From Tetrahymena thermophila SB210 (Eukaryota; Ciliophora; Oligohymenophorea; Hymenostomatida; Tetrahymenidae): a DNA stretch of 64,000 bases. The stretch lies in the NCBI RefSeq assembly GCF_000189635.1, contig NW_002476237.1, positions 248,001 to 312,000 on the forward strand, read 5' to 3'. Positions 28,718 to 41,330 of this stretch are shown here, one piece after another. Every line of letters begins with the position of its first letter. The stretch's first letter is position 1. The position numbers and the translations under genes were made by a program. The notes under the pieces were generated by a model that was not told the DNA's origin, did not search any database, and worked only from the letters and a program-made list of their open reading frames with translations.

Positions 28718-31700
28718 ATGATAATGTAGACAAATTATTTCAATAATATGGAAGAAGTAAATATTTATTTTTTTAATAATATTATTTAAATTTAATTTTA
28801 TTAATAAAATAAGTTTTTAAACTCTTCATTTTAATTTCATTAGTTTCTCCATATTGCTCTGAGGTATATTTAATTTATTAATATAATTATATATTTTTTT
28901 TATATTTAATTTTTAAGTTATTTAAAATATTATTTTTCTAATAGAAATTCTTATCTAAATTCATTTTATTAACACAATTTTTTTAAATTATTTTAATTTA
29001 ATTTTAACTCAATTTTTATTTTAATTATTTATTATTCATTTTTTTTATGTTTTATATTTTTTCATCATTATTTCCTTCAAACTAACTAATTAAATTTTTA
29101 TTCTTTCTTCTATATTTCAAAATGACAAATATTTATTTTGTTTTTTTTTGTGCTGAAAAATCATTCTTTTTTTTCTTTTTTAATTCAATTTATTTTTTCA
29201 TTTTTAACTTTTGCTTTTATATTAATTCATTTCTTATTATTTCATATTTTTTCTTCATATTTTCATTCTAACTAACTAATTAGCTCTATATTTTATCTTC
29301 AATATTTAAAAAGTAGCAAATAAATAGATGCTTAAGGTGCATCAGACTTAGGTTCTGGTTTAGCAAACTGCACTAATCTCTCAAATTTGACACTTCGTTT
29401 TTAGTAAAATAGTTTATTTGTTTTGGATCAAGATATTTTTTACATAAGTATTAATTTAAAACAATATAATTAGCTATTCTGATTTATTTTTTAGCTTTTT
29501 ATTTTATTACTTTTCTTTTATATATTGTATATTAAAAATGCGTTTTAATAGCGATGGCCAATTTCAAAATTGGAGAAAATTAATTTTTTTCACCTAATTA
29601 ATTTATTTTTTTTTAAATTTTAAATTCTGGTTACTTATTTTTCTTTTTTAATAAATTTTGTATTTTCAACTTTTGATTTAATTGTAAATTAATGAATAAA
29701 TTCATTTCTTTTTATTTCATATTTTCCATCTAACTAATTAATTAACTCTATATTTTTCTTCAACATTTAAAAAGGTATAATAAAATTGGTAATGAAGGTA
29801 CATCATGCTTATTTTCTGGTTTAGGAAAGTGCATTAATCTCTCAAATTTGATACTTAATCTTGGGTAAAAACAGTTTCTTTATTTTGAATAGTGATATTT
29901 TTTTATAAAAAATGAATTTAAAACAATATAATTAACTCTTTTAATTTATTTAGTCATTTATTAGCTTTTTATTTGATTTTTCTTTTTTTCTGCTTGTTTG
30001 ATTTCTTTTTTGTTAATTTAGTTATTTTTTTTATTTTCAACTTTTGTTTTTATTATTAATTCATTCATTCACTCATTTCTTATAATTTCATATTATTCAT
30101 ACATTTTTTCCTTCTAACAAACTCATTAATTAATTCTATATTTTTCTTCAATATTTAAAAAGGTATAATTAAATTGGTGCAGAAGGTGCACTAGGTTTAG
30201 CTTCTGGTTTTGGAAAGTGCACTAATCTTTCAAATTTGACACTTGATCTTGAGTAAAAATAGTTTATTTGTTTTGGATTATGAAATTTTTTAATTTAAAA
30301 ATGAATTTAAAATATTATAACTAACTCTTTTAATTTATTTAATAGCTTCTTATTTGATTTATTTTTCATTTTTTTCCCCTTTCTTTCTTTCTTTCTTTCT
30401 TTCTTTGTTTGTTTGTTTAATTTAACTTGCTTTTACTATAATTATTAATTAATTAATTGATTTCTTTTTATTTTTTCCTTCTAACTATCTAATTAACTCT
30501 ATATTTTTTCTTCAATATTTAAAAAGGTCTAATTAAATTGGTGCAGAAGGTGCATCAAGCTTAGGCTTTGGTTTAGGAAATTGCACTAATCTCTCAAATT
30601 TGACACTCCGTCTTTTGTAAAAACAATTTATTTATTTATTTTGGACTGTTATATTTTTAAATATAAAATATGAAATTAAAACAATAAAGTAACTCTTTTA
30701 ATTTATTTATAAGCTTTTTATTTGATTTATTTTTCTATTTTTTTGCTGATTTTATTCATTTTTTCACTTTCAAATATTGCTTTTATTACTGATTTATTCA
30801 TTTATTTATTTCTTATTATGTCATAATACTTCTTCTATATTTAAAAAGGTATAATGCAATTGGTAATGAAGGCGGATCAGGCTTAGGTTTTGGTTTAGGA
30901 AAGTGCATTAATCTCTCAAAATTGACACTTGATCTTGAGTAAAAACAATTTATTTGTTTTGGATTGTGAAAATTTTTAACATAAAAGCGAATTTAAAACA
31001 AAAAAAGAAACTATTTTAATTTATTAAGAAGCCTTTTATTTGATTTAATTTACTTTTTTTTATTATTTTTTCTTCTTTTTTTCTTAGTTAATTTAACTCA
31101 TTTTTGATTTTCAGCTCTTGCTTTTATTATTAATTAATTATATTATTTATTTCTTATTATTTCATATTTTATCTTCATTTTTACAACTTACTTACTAACT
31201 AACTAATTAACTCTTAATTTTTTTTCAATATTTAAAAAGGGCAAATTAAATTTGTGCAGAAGGTGCATCAAGCTTAAGTTCTCATTTAGGAAATTAAACT
31301 AATCTCTCAAATTTTACACTTGATTTTTAGTAAAAATATTGCTTTTGGATTGTGATATTTTTTAATTTCAAAATGAATTTAAAACAATACCAGTCTTTTT
31401 GCTTATAACTTCGTAAGTAACTCAGTATTTTTCTTCAATATTTAAAAAGGTATAATTAAATTGGTGCAGAAGGGGCATTAGACTTAGGTTTAGGAAAGTT
31501 CACTAATCTCTCAAATCTGATACTTAATCTTTAGTAAAAACAATTTATCTGTCTTGGATTGTGATATTTTTAATATAAAAATGAATTTAAAGCAATATAA
31601 CAAACTCTTTTAATTTATTTATTGGCTTTTTATTAGATTTATTTTCTTTATTTTTTCATTAATTTAACTCTTTTTTTTATATTATACTTGTACTTTTATT

Positions 31701-34016
31701 ATTAATTATTTAATTCACTACTTATTATTTCATATTTTCTTTCATTTTTTCCTTTTAACTAACTAATTTATCAATATTATTTCTTCAATATTTAAAAAGA
31801 TATAATTAAATTGGTGTAGAAAGAGCACTAGACTTAGGTTTTAGCTTATAATAGTGCACTAATCTCTCAAATTTGGCACTTAATATTGGGTAAAAGCAGT
31901 TTTTTTGTTTGAGATTGTGATATTTTTTAATAAGAAAATCAATTTAAAATAATATAATTAACTCTTTAAATTTGTTTATTAGTTTTTTATTCAATTAATT
32001 TTACTTTTTCTTATTCTATTTTTTTTTATTTATTAATTTAACTGATTTTTCGATTTTCAAATTTTACTTTTATCATGAATTAATTAACTTATTTCATATT
32101 ATTTTTTCACTTCTTTTTCCTTCTTAATAACTAATTAATCATAATTTTTTCTTCAATATATTTAAAGATAAAATTAAATTGCTTCAGGAGGTGCATTAGG
32201 TATAGGTTCTGGTTTAGGAAAGTGCGCTAATCTATCAAATTTGAAGCTTGAACTTTGGTAAAAACATATTATTTGTATTGCATTGTGGAATTTTTAATAT
32301 AAATGAATTTAAAACAGAATAATTACTTTTTTAATTTATTTATTAGCTTTATATTTGATTAATTCTTTTTATTTATTTGTGTTTTTTTTTTCATTTCTTT
32401 CTTTCTTTTTTAATTTACAGTAATTTCTCATATTAGCATCCACCCTCTTGCTGTTTTTTTTTATGAAAAATGAGTACTATTATATTTTTTTAATATTTAA
32501 TTTCCTATATCAAGGTCTTTTGCTATTCTCATTTTTACGGTATTAATTCAAACGATTTATAAAAATTTCAATTTCGGAAGTTAATTTAGGCTGGTAATAA
32601 TATATCAGGAATTAAAAAACTCGTTTTTTCATTTTCAACTTTTGCTTTTATTATTAATTTATTTGTTATTATTTCATATTAATTCTTCATTTTTTCCTTC
32701 TAACTATTAAGCATATCTTTTTTTCTGCAAATATTTATAAAGTTATAATCAAATTGGTGCAGAAGGCGCATCAGGCTTAGGTTATGGTTTAGGAAAGTGC
32801 ACAAATCTCTCAAATTTACTACTTGATCTTGAGTAATTTATTTATTTTGAATTGTGATATTTTTTAATATAAAAATGAATTTAAACCATAAACTAGCACT
32901 CTTTAATTTATTTATTACTTTTTATTTGATTTATTTTTCTTCTTTATTCTGATTGTGTTTTTTATTTATTAATTTGTTAATTTAACCTATTTTTTTTCTT
33001 TTTTTTCTACTTTTGCTTATATTATTTATTAATTAACTCATTTCATATTTTTTCTTCAATATTTAAAAAGGTCTAATTAAATTGATGCCGAAGGTGCATC
33101 ATGCTTAGGTTTAGGTTTAGGAAATTGTACTAATCTCTTAAATTTGTCAATTTATATTAGGTAAAAATAGTGTATCTATTTTAGATTGTGATATTTTTTA
33201 ATATAAAAATGATTTTAAAACAATAATCTAACTCTTTTAATTTATTTATTATCTTTTAATTTAATTCATTTTTCTTTTTTCCTTCTTTTTTAATTTACCT
33301 TTTTTTTCATTTTTAACTTTAACTTTTATTATTAATTCATTTCATTTTTTTTTTTAATATTTAAAAAGTTCTAATTAAATCGATGCAGAAGGTGCCTCTA
33401 ACTTAGGTTCTGGTTTAGGAAAGTGTATTAATCTCTTAAATTTGTCAATTGATCTTAGGTATAAACAGACTATCTATTTTTGATTGTGATATTTTTAATA
33501 TAAAAATGAATTTAAAATAATAAACTAACACTTTTAATTTATTTATTATCTTTTAATTTAATTCATTTTTCTTTTTTTTATTCAGCTTGTTTTTCTTCAA
33601 TATGTAAAAAGTTCTAATTAAATCAATGCAGAAGGTGCCTCAAACCTAGGTTCTGGTTTAGGAAAGTGCATTAATCTCTTAAATTTGTCAATTGATCTTA
33701 GGTATAAACAGACTATCTATTTTAGATTGTGATATTTTTAATATAAAAATGAATTTAAAATAATAAACTAACACTTTTAATTTATTTATTAGCATTGTAT
33801 TTGATTAATTATTCTTTGAATTTTATTCTGTTAATATTTTTTTATTTATTAATTAACATTTTATTTAAAAGTTTTATTCAATATATTTATTTTTAGTCAT
33901 TTATACTAATTTATATTAAAAGCTATAACGAAATAAATAAGTCATAATAATTGAAAACAAAAAGCAAGTACTTCAAATCAAAAAGAATAGTTGTCTTAGA
34001 AATATATTGTTGGTGA
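28718..34016 (+). CDS. Leucine-rich-repeat protein made of 13 tandemly amplified 90-nt exons
   Basis: Sixteen exons: 28718-28756, 28814-28863, then LRR exons 29314-29403, 29775-29864, 30163-30252, 30527-30616, 30849-30938, 31240-31329, 31450-31533, 31800-31889, 32168-32257, 32743-32832, 33071-33160, 33369-33458 and 33612-33701, and a last exon 33923-34016. Together they encode 448 residues. Each LRR exon codes one ribonuclease-inhibitor-like repeat: YNQIGAEGASGLGSGL, then GKCTNLSNLTLDL. Every donor leaves two bases and every acceptor supplies one, so any unit can be added or lost in frame. Twelve exons are 90 nt; the seventh is 84. The N-terminus MEEFLNSSFQFHQFLHIAL and the final repeat start SYNEINKSQQ join in phase. 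There is no signal peptide or membrane segment. LRR stacks usually bind proteins; the partner is unknown. Introns are 57-485 nt and mutually similar. Confidence 0.85.
29314..33922 (+). repeat. Tandem exon-plus-intron repeat array (13 units, about 205-575 nt each)
   Basis: Each unit has a 90-nt LRR exon, an intron start like GTAAAAACAGTTTATTTG, then GGATTGTGATATTTTT, AATATAAAAATGAATTTAAA, a TTTTAATTTATTTATT block, a T-rich stretch, CTAACTAATTAA and an acceptor TTCAATATTTAAAAAG. Units 12 and 13 are almost identical in exon and intron and have short introns (153 and 221 nt). Units near the 5' end are more diverged. The intron before unit 1 (28864-29313) and the one between units 9 and 10 (32258-32742) are long and may hold decayed units. 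Confidence 0.85.
30376..30416 (+). repeat. CTTT microsatellite in an LRR intron
   Basis: A run of about eight CTTT units followed by GTTT units lies inside the intron between LRR exons 3 and 4. Confidence 0.8.
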
Positions 34017-34665
34017 AAAAAGGAAGAATTAATATAAAATATTAGAATAAAATTATATGTTTTATTTTATTGTGTATTGTGATAAAATAAATAAAATTAA
34101 AAAATTGAAAAATTTATTATTATTTTTATATTTATGAATACCATAAATTCTATAATACAACAAGATTTTAAGCGAGGAATGATTTTATTAAGGAAGGATT
34201 AAAATTTTAAAAATAATTATTTTTTAAAAATATTTAAAATATATTTTTTTGTTTTTATTTTTTAAAATTTATCCACTTTCTTTTTAAAATAATTATTTTG
34301 TAAATTTAAATTAATATAAAAGTAAAATCAGCTAATTGATTGAGTTATAATTTGCAAAATAAATGTATAGATTTATGCTTAAAAATATTTAAATCAATTA
34401 ATTAAAGATTTATATCAATCGCAAAATCCAATTATAATTAATAGTATTTATTTGTGGTGTTATTTATTTATCCATTTCAAGTTTAAATTGCAAAAAGTTA
34501 TAAAGATAAAGATAAAATTATAATAGCTTAAAACCTAATTTAAAAAATATAGCATATTATTAATCTATGATTAGACCTATTTGGCGCGTGTTTGATAAAT
34601 TTTGCTAACGTTAGAATAATACTACTTTATTACATATTCCACAATTCCTGTTTTCTTAATAATTC
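34017..34665. other. Intergenic region upstream of the DnaJ gene
   Basis: Mostly A/T. Near 34575-34600 there is an unusually G/C-rich patch, ACCTATTTGGCGCGTG. This could be part of the DnaJ promoter, but no heat-shock element could be identified with confidence. Confidence 0.4.
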
Positions 34666-35832
34666 ATGAAAAAGAATCTCTATTCTATCTTAGGTATTCC
34701 AAAGTCTTCAGACTTGTCAGAAATTAAAAAGGCATACTATAAATTAGCAAAGTAATACCATCCTGATTCAAATCCTTCTCCAAATTCCAAATAAAAATTT
34801 GAAGAAATTACTGAAGCATACGAAGTTTTATCTGATGATAGTAAAAGAAAATTATATGATTCTTGTGGATATAGCGATGATGCTACTGAAAATGAAGAGT
34901 AGTATGAAGGTGACACTTTTGAAGCAAAAGAAAAAACAGCTTCTGGAGGTAAAGGATTTAGCAAAAAGCGTAATCGCTATCATGATTATGAAGAAGTATT
35001 TTAAGATTTTGATTCATTTTTTGAGTAAAAAATGAAGTAAAAAGCCCGTCCTCCTACTAGAGGTGCTGATATTCATTACATTTTAGATCTAGAATTTTTA
35101 GAAAGTCTTACTGATAATGTTTAAAAAGCTATTTAATTTGAGCGTAAATGTTTATGCCCTTAATGTAAGGGCACAAGAGCTCAACAAGGAACTATGCCTT
35201 AAAGATGTTATTCTTGTGGAGGATCAGGGACTATTTTAATTCGTAATAATAGCGCATTTGCAAGTACATCAATAAATGAATAGATGTGTACAGAATGTGA
35301 TGGATATGGAAAAGTAGTAAAAAATAAATGCCAAATATGCACAGGATAAGGTTTTATAACATAAACTGTGAAAGAAAATATCAAAATCCCTAAAGGAGTT
35401 AAGAGTGACCAAGTGTTAAGGAAAGAAAGCTGTGGGAATGTTGGAGAGTAAGGAGGAAAGAATGGCGATTTATTTATTAAATTGAAAGTTAAAGATCATC
35501 CTTACTATAGTAGAAATGGCAATAATATTTTATCAGACTGTAAAGTTAGCATCTCTCAAGCGATTTTGGGTGGAAGGGTAAAAGTAGAAACTATACATGG
35601 ATGTGTAGAAATAGATATTCCATCTGGTACTAATGATGGAGATGTCAAAAAACTAAGTAATCTAGGTGTTGCCAAAGATAATTCTAGGTACAGAGGTGAT
35701 CACATATTAACTTTTAAAATACAAATCCCTACTGTTTTAACATAAGAATAAAAGAATATTTTTGAATAACTCAAGTTATTAGATTGCTTAACTGAAGAAA
35801 AACCATTCGATACTTCTAATTTATAATATTGA
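34666..35832 (+). CDS. Type-I DnaJ (Hsp40) co-chaperone
   Basis: A single exon encodes 388 residues. The J domain (about 4-70) opens NLYSILGIPKSSDLSEIKK and carries the HPD tripeptide at 32-34 that stimulates Hsp70 ATPase. A linker that is Glu/Lys-rich rather than Gly/Phe-rich follows. Four CXXCXGXG-type zinc modules lie between about 164 and 230: CPQCKGTR, CYSCGGSG, CTECDGYG and CQICTGQG, the first degenerate. The C-terminal substrate-binding part includes GDLFIKLKVKDHPYYSRNG and ISQAILGGRVKVETIHG. This is the full bacterial/mitochondrial-type DnaJ order, without a CAAX tail, and ARPPTRGADIHYILDLEF resembles organelle forms. A clear targeting peptide is not visible, so location is open. Confidence 0.93.
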
Positions 35833-36144
35833 AAATATAAAAAAAATGTTAAAATTAAATATTTCAATTTTTTGTATATTAAATAATCTATTTATTTGTG
35901 TATATTTTTCAGAAGAAGAACTCAATTCTTTCTTTTCAACTTTTGAGAGCTCTCAAAAAACTATTTAATTTTATATTTTCATTTATAGTTTTATCAAGTA
36001 AATCTATTTCAAAATAGTAAATTCAATTTAGGTTTATAATAATTGTTCTTTCTTTTTACAGACATACATACATACACTCTGTTAATTTTTAAAAGATTAT
36101 TTATCTTTAAATTGATTAAAAAAAGTTTAAAGATTTTAAATATC
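35833..36144. other. Intergenic spacer
   Basis: AT-rich; the frame of the next gene is open upstream of 36145 but holds no ATG. No other feature is seen. Confidence 0.45.
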
Positions 36145-37191
36145 ATGAGTAGCAATAATTATTCTAATCTTAATAAAAACAATTATAACTTACAATTTCA
36201 TGCTAATTATAAACCAAAATTTTTAGAGCACTGTGACTTTGAACTTGATTATATCAACTAGAATTAAAACCATGATTTTTTATAAAAGAGTGAAGAGCTT
36301 AGCTAAGAAATAAATATGTTTCTATATGGCACAAATGAATTATTGAAGAAAAAGCAAAGTTTAAAAAATGATGAAGAATTAAGGGTGAGGAGTATTTGGT
36401 AAAAGTCAGATAGCAAAGTATTATAACAGGAAAAATAGTAACATTTAGAAGAAAATAAATAAGAAAGTAAAGAAGAAAATTCTTTGAGCGACGACAGCTT
36501 TGACGAAGACATGCTTTTAGAATAAGTTATATGCTGTGAAAGTGAAAAAGATATGATATAATTCATAGAAATAAATGAAATGAGATGCCCAATTATGAAA
36601 CCAAATTATAGTAAGTTGTATTAAAAACTCAAGAAAAGAGCAGTAATGCTGATGAGTATTTTAAAAAAAAAGTATAATGCCTAAAACAAAGAAAATAGCA
36701 ATAATAAATTCAAGGATTATGAAATAAAGAATAAAGAATTGTAATTTGAACTAGATAAATATAAAAATGTATACAACAATTTAAATAAAAAGCTAACTAA
36801 TTAATATGGAAAGTATGCTACTCTAGAGGGCTAGTATGTTTAGCTTAAAGCTAATTTAGAGGAATTAGAAAATTAAAATAACTTTTTTAATGAACCTTCA
36901 GTTTTAAAAATTGATTTATAAAAACTCATACAACTTGAAAAAAAAACTCAAAAAACTTTATAGCAAATATCAGAAAAAAAAAGTGAAATAATAGAATAGC
37001 TTTAAAATAGAATTAAGCAGCAACATGATTCTCATAAATCTATGTGCGTTATTTGCTAAGAAAAACCTATTAATTGCTTATTATAACCTTGTTGTCATGC
37101 GTGTTGCTGCGATGATTGTGCATAAGGCCTAGACCAATGTCCTATGGATAGGTAGCTATTTACAAGCATAAAAAAAATATACCTTAGTTGA
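36145..37191 (+). CDS. Coiled-coil protein with C-terminal RING finger, putative E3 ubiquitin ligase
   Basis: A single exon encodes 348 residues. The first third is Asn/Gln-rich with an acidic patch (SLSDDSFDEDMLLE). Residues of about 175-295 are predicted coiled coil rich in Lys, Glu, Leu and Gln (KNKELQFELDKYKNVYNNL). The last 45 residues form a compact C3HC4-type RING: CVICQEKPINCLLQPCCHAC, then CDDC and CPMDR. A RING at the extreme C-terminus after a coiled coil is a common E3 ligase layout, as in IAP- and MIB-type RINGs. The substrate is unknown. The start is the first ATG in the frame. Confidence 0.85.
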
Positions 37192-38125
37192 TACACTTAT
37201 AAGATGAGCATTAAACACTTAATATCTAAAAAATTTTAATTAAAATCTTATTGATCTATTGATCAAAATATAGGACTACTTTTAAATTATTTGAATTAAT
37301 ATATTTCCAAAAATTTTGCAAGTCAAGTGCTTTGAAACAATAAACCTATTAATATTTAGCAATAAAATATAATATCAATAAATAATACTAAAAAATAGTT
37401 GCATTTGTAAATTATACAATAGTACAATGATTCTTTGATTTAGACTAATAACATAGAAATATTTAAATAATAATAAAACAAAATAAAAACTAAAACAGAT
37501 AAATATATTAATTATAAATAATATTTAACTATTTATTTACTCAAATTATATATTGTTTTGTCATCTGTTTGAAAATTATATCAAACTATTTTTGCTATAA
37601 ATTGAATTATATTCAGCGTTTTAATAGTGTCATCAATATCATCAAAATAGTCTTGCAATTATGTATTTTTAACATTTATTTTTTTAGAACCATAAGGCTT
37701 AGATGATAAAAGATATCAAAAATTGATTTTCTCTATTTATTTTTTGCTTATGGCGATATCATAAATTTTAAAAATCCAAATCAAATTCTGTTAAAATAAG
37801 AAATTAATTTAATTTAAAATTATTTTAGCAATAGTTTAAAAAATGTATTATTAGACATTTAGTAAAGTTAACAGTTTTCCTATATTTTAATTTTCTTTAA
37901 AAAAAAAAAAATATTATTTGATTTTAGAATGACTAATTTTTGCTAAGTTAGATATTTAGCAAGCTACAAAAAATTCTATTAATTTGTATTTTACTCAAAT
38001 ATTTCTAAAAATTAGCCGAAAATTTCAGTAGAAGTTAGCTAAGATTTATTAAATAGTCAATAATTAGATATCAAAAATATCTGATAATAAATAAATAAAT
38101 TAACAAAATAATAAATCTAGATTGA
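37192..38125. other. Intergenic region
   Basis: Over 900 bases of AT-rich DNA without a convincing ORF, RNA gene or repeat. Confidence 0.5.
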
Positions 38126-39952
38126 ATGAATAGCATTTGTACAAAACATAATTTAGCAATTGAATTCATTTGTTTGCATATATCTAAATCTTAAAGAGAT
38201 AAAAAATGCACAAACAGACTTTTATGTAAGGTTTGTAATGAGCCATAGAACCATGATAAAAATCACTTATTGAGTACTTTTGAAATAAAAAAATTTTTGA
38301 TTGAAGACATGAGTGATGTATTTTTTTTGCTATTTTTTACACGCCCACAAATACAAACTCTGTTTAAACCACTAAAAATAAACTGCTAAAATATTATTTT
38401 GAAACTCAAAGAGATGGTATAAAAGCTAAAAATACCTAGTTCAAATCAAGCATCACAGATTGAAGAGTAGCAAGTATAATTTTAAGAGTATTTCTAAACT
38501 GCTACATCTAAAATATAAAATTTTACTTTAAAAATAAATTCAATAATTGAGGATATCCATTTATACTATAGATAGCACTTTGAGTGGGATAATTTGATCA
38601 AAATTATTGAGTTATATTATGAAAAAAGATAGGTGAGCTAAGAGCAATTAAATCAGATTATTAATAATTCTCTGTAAAATATTCACTGCACCTAGATATT
38701 TATGAAGAATGTCTATGTTATTGATGACAATTTTAATTAAAATCAAAGCAAACAAACTTAGATGGAGTAATATACAACTGCTGATATAATATCTTTTTAT
38801 AAGTTTGCAATAAAAGAGCTATACCTAAATCTTAATCACCTAAGATCTCTGTTTTTAATTTGCTAACCTTCATAGCTTTAAGCTCTTGAAGATTAAAAAA
38901 GATTAAGTCTTACTACAAACTTTCCTTTAAATATAAAAAGATTTTTACCTACAGTATCTATGGCGAAATCTATAGGAATCAAGCTTATAAAAAACAAACT
39001 TTTAATTATTAAAGAGTTTTAATGTTAAATTATCAATATAGATGCTTCTACTCAAGAATTTAAAATTCAAAATACCATATATAGCAAAATAAAAATAAAG
39101 GATGCATCTATTAGTTAATTAAATGACAGCTTGATAACTCTTTTATGTGTAGATAATACAGCCAAAATATACTATATAAAACCTTTTCATTCTGTTTTTG
39201 ATAATGAATATGCTCACGATATTGAATTAAGTTAAAACACAGAAATTTTTTTAGATATAGATTACATAAAAGCTTAATCAATAAATAATATAGAATCAGA
39301 TCCCATTAGTAATCAAATAGAATCAGAAGAATAATTAGAATATGTTGCTTTAAAGACGAAAGATACAATTTATTTGTTAGAACCTGTAGAATGGAATCAA
39401 ATCTACTAATTCTAAAATAAGCAAGAATTTTTCATGTTAGAGTGCTGCAACGAATAAGATATTTCAGATGAAAACAGTCATGAATAAATGGCTATAGAAA
39501 ATGTAAAAAAAAGTATATTTTGTTTTTATAACAACTAATAGATAGATCATATTCATTATACTAATGCAAATATTTTTGAGTCAAACTAAATTAAAGATTT
39601 TGCTTATTCCGAATTCTTTCAGAAAAGCGTTTATCTGACTGAAAGGCAAATGATCATTTCCAATTAACAAACAAGTTAAATTACAGAATTACCATTCAGA
39701 AATAAGTAGTAGGTATCTCTAGTTCAGTTCACAATAGATAATCTCTACCTCTTTATCCTTTATGAGAATTCTTTCATTTAATTTTTTTACGTGCTTGACA
39801 ATTTTGAGTTGGAATATGAAACACACCTATGGAAAAATAATTATTATATCAAAAAAGCAGTTTTCTATTAAAAGATAAATCAGTTGTTTGTATTGAACTC
39901 TCAGGGAGATATTTTTTAAATAGATTTATCTACCCCTAAATGCCTTCATTGA
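38126..39952 (+). CDS. B-box-like zinc-finger protein (608 aa)
   Basis: A single exon; the ATG is immediately preceded by an in-frame TGA, which fixes the start. The first 55 residues contain a B-box-like Cys/His pattern: CTKH, FICLH, CTNRLLCKVC, then an HDKNH pair. This type heads many ciliate proteins. A long helical, probably coiled-coil region follows (about 75-260). The C-terminal half has short beta-rich stretches, such as DSLITLLCVDNTAKIYYI and LVQFTIDNLYLFILYEN, that resemble an irregular beta-propeller or Kelch-like sensor domain. B-boxes mediate protein contacts and some ligases carry them, but no RING is present. Function is unknown. Confidence 0.75.
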
Positions 39953-40449
39953 TATTAAAATAGACTTAATTTATTTAAAATGTATTATAAATATCATTCA
40001 AAATAAACTTTATATTGTTTAAAACACTTCATTTCAATTTAAATAAAATAGCATTTTTAAAAATAAATTAGAATATGTTTTTTGTTATATTTTAACTTCT
40101 AGATTAAATTAATAAATTTATACTTTGCTCTTTTATTTTTAATTTTAATTTAATATCAAAACAATGGAAAGGATTAATTATTTTGGTTCTATTTATTTAG
40201 AGAAGAGAATCTCTTGATATGTCTACTATTATTATTTAGATCATCTCCTTTAATTTTACTTATCCTTGTCTACTCCTAATAGTTAAGCTTTTTGAATTTA
40301 TATCATCAGAATTCAATATACAAAAAGTTGTTTAACTACATTAAGGTTTATAATTTATCTTATTAAATAGATAATAATAACACAATTTATCTTAATTTAA
40401 TTATTAAAGTATAAATAACATCTAAATTTAAAAATATCTAAAAACTAAA
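39953..40449. other. Intergenic region with a possible upstream exon
   Basis: An open stretch from ATG 40218 contains Leu/Ile-rich codons (MSTIIIQIISFNFTY) and could be an upstream exon or leader of the phosphatase gene. No canonical splice joins it in phase, so it is left unassigned. Confidence 0.3.
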
Positions 40450-41330
40450 TGGATTAAATATAATAAAAAACAATTGACGAAGCACAATAATCATTAGAAG
40501 AAATAGCTAAGTTATGCAATTAATAATTAGAGAATCCACCAGATGAAGGATATAAGGAATCACAAATTTTATTGATACGCCATGGTTTTTCAGAATATAA
40601 TTATTCTATAGATACATATCATAGATAGCATGACTAAAAAAATATCCATACTGAAGAATGTAGATCAATCAGATTAAATGTTAATGACATCGATACACCT
40701 CTTCATCCTATAGGTATAGAATAGGCTAAGAATTCTTAAAAATATGTTAATGATTTAGATGTTCACACTGTTTTTATTTCACCATTGTTCAGAACTTTGC
40801 AAACAGCAGATTTACTTTTTGCTAATCATCCACAAAAGCATTTAATAAAGTATATAGTTTTACCTGAATTATCTGAAGGACTCTGCTTCAGCTGCTCCTT
40901 TGCTCCTCTAGCTTTCTCTGATATTAGAAAAAATTAATTCAATAATTTTGATTTTTCTCTAGGTTAAAAATTCAGTTAGAAACCTGCTTGGCAAATTGAA
41001 TAGATTGCATGTTAAGATACTATGTCTCGTATGCAAGAAAAAATAAAAGATATTCACGATCAAGATAAATTATCAGAAATTTATTTATAAGAATTAGATA
41101 GTTTATATCCAAGTTATATTGAAACACATGATCATTTATGGATCCGTGCTTAATAAGCTAGAAAGTATATTGAAGAATATCAAAAAACAGTTCCTAAAGA
41201 TAAAAAAATAATTATTGTTTCTCATTATATCTTAGGTCTATTTTTAACTAGCTCAAAAAGATCAGAAAGTTTCCATGATATGGATGGAGTTAGATGCAAA
41301 AATTCTAAATTAATTCCTTGGAAAATATGA
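40450..41330 (+). CDS. Histidine phosphatase (phosphoglycerate-mutase-like) family protein, start disrupted
   Basis: The protein has the family signature ILLIRHGFSEYN with the catalytic RHG near residue 43. It also has NDIDTPLHPIGIEQAKNS, then VFISPLFRTLQTADLLF with the conserved Arg, and a later IIIVSHYILGLFL supplying the second His. The fold transfers phosphate through the RHG histidine; the substrate cannot be told. From 40473 to TGA 41328-41330 the frame is intact. The expected start ATG at 40450 (MDQIQQK) is out of frame by one base, across an A run at 40466-40470. With one more A the start would be in frame. Alternatives are a sequence error, a real frameshift, or an undetected 5' exon. 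Confidence 0.78.

Noticed and set aside
29320..33700. Minus-strand frame across the repeats reading FERLVHFPKPEPKPDAPSAP in most copies.
   Set aside because: The apparent conservation is a mirror of the conserved plus-strand LRR exons. On the minus strand copy 6 has an in-frame TGA, upstream frames break between copies and no splice donors exist, while the plus strand has perfect phases and a known repeat motif.
29320..33700. Regular repeat array that could look like a CRISPR array or satellite.
   Set aside because: Unit length (about 205-575 nt), eukaryotic splice signals and protein-coding conservation fit repeated exons, not CRISPR or a simple satellite.
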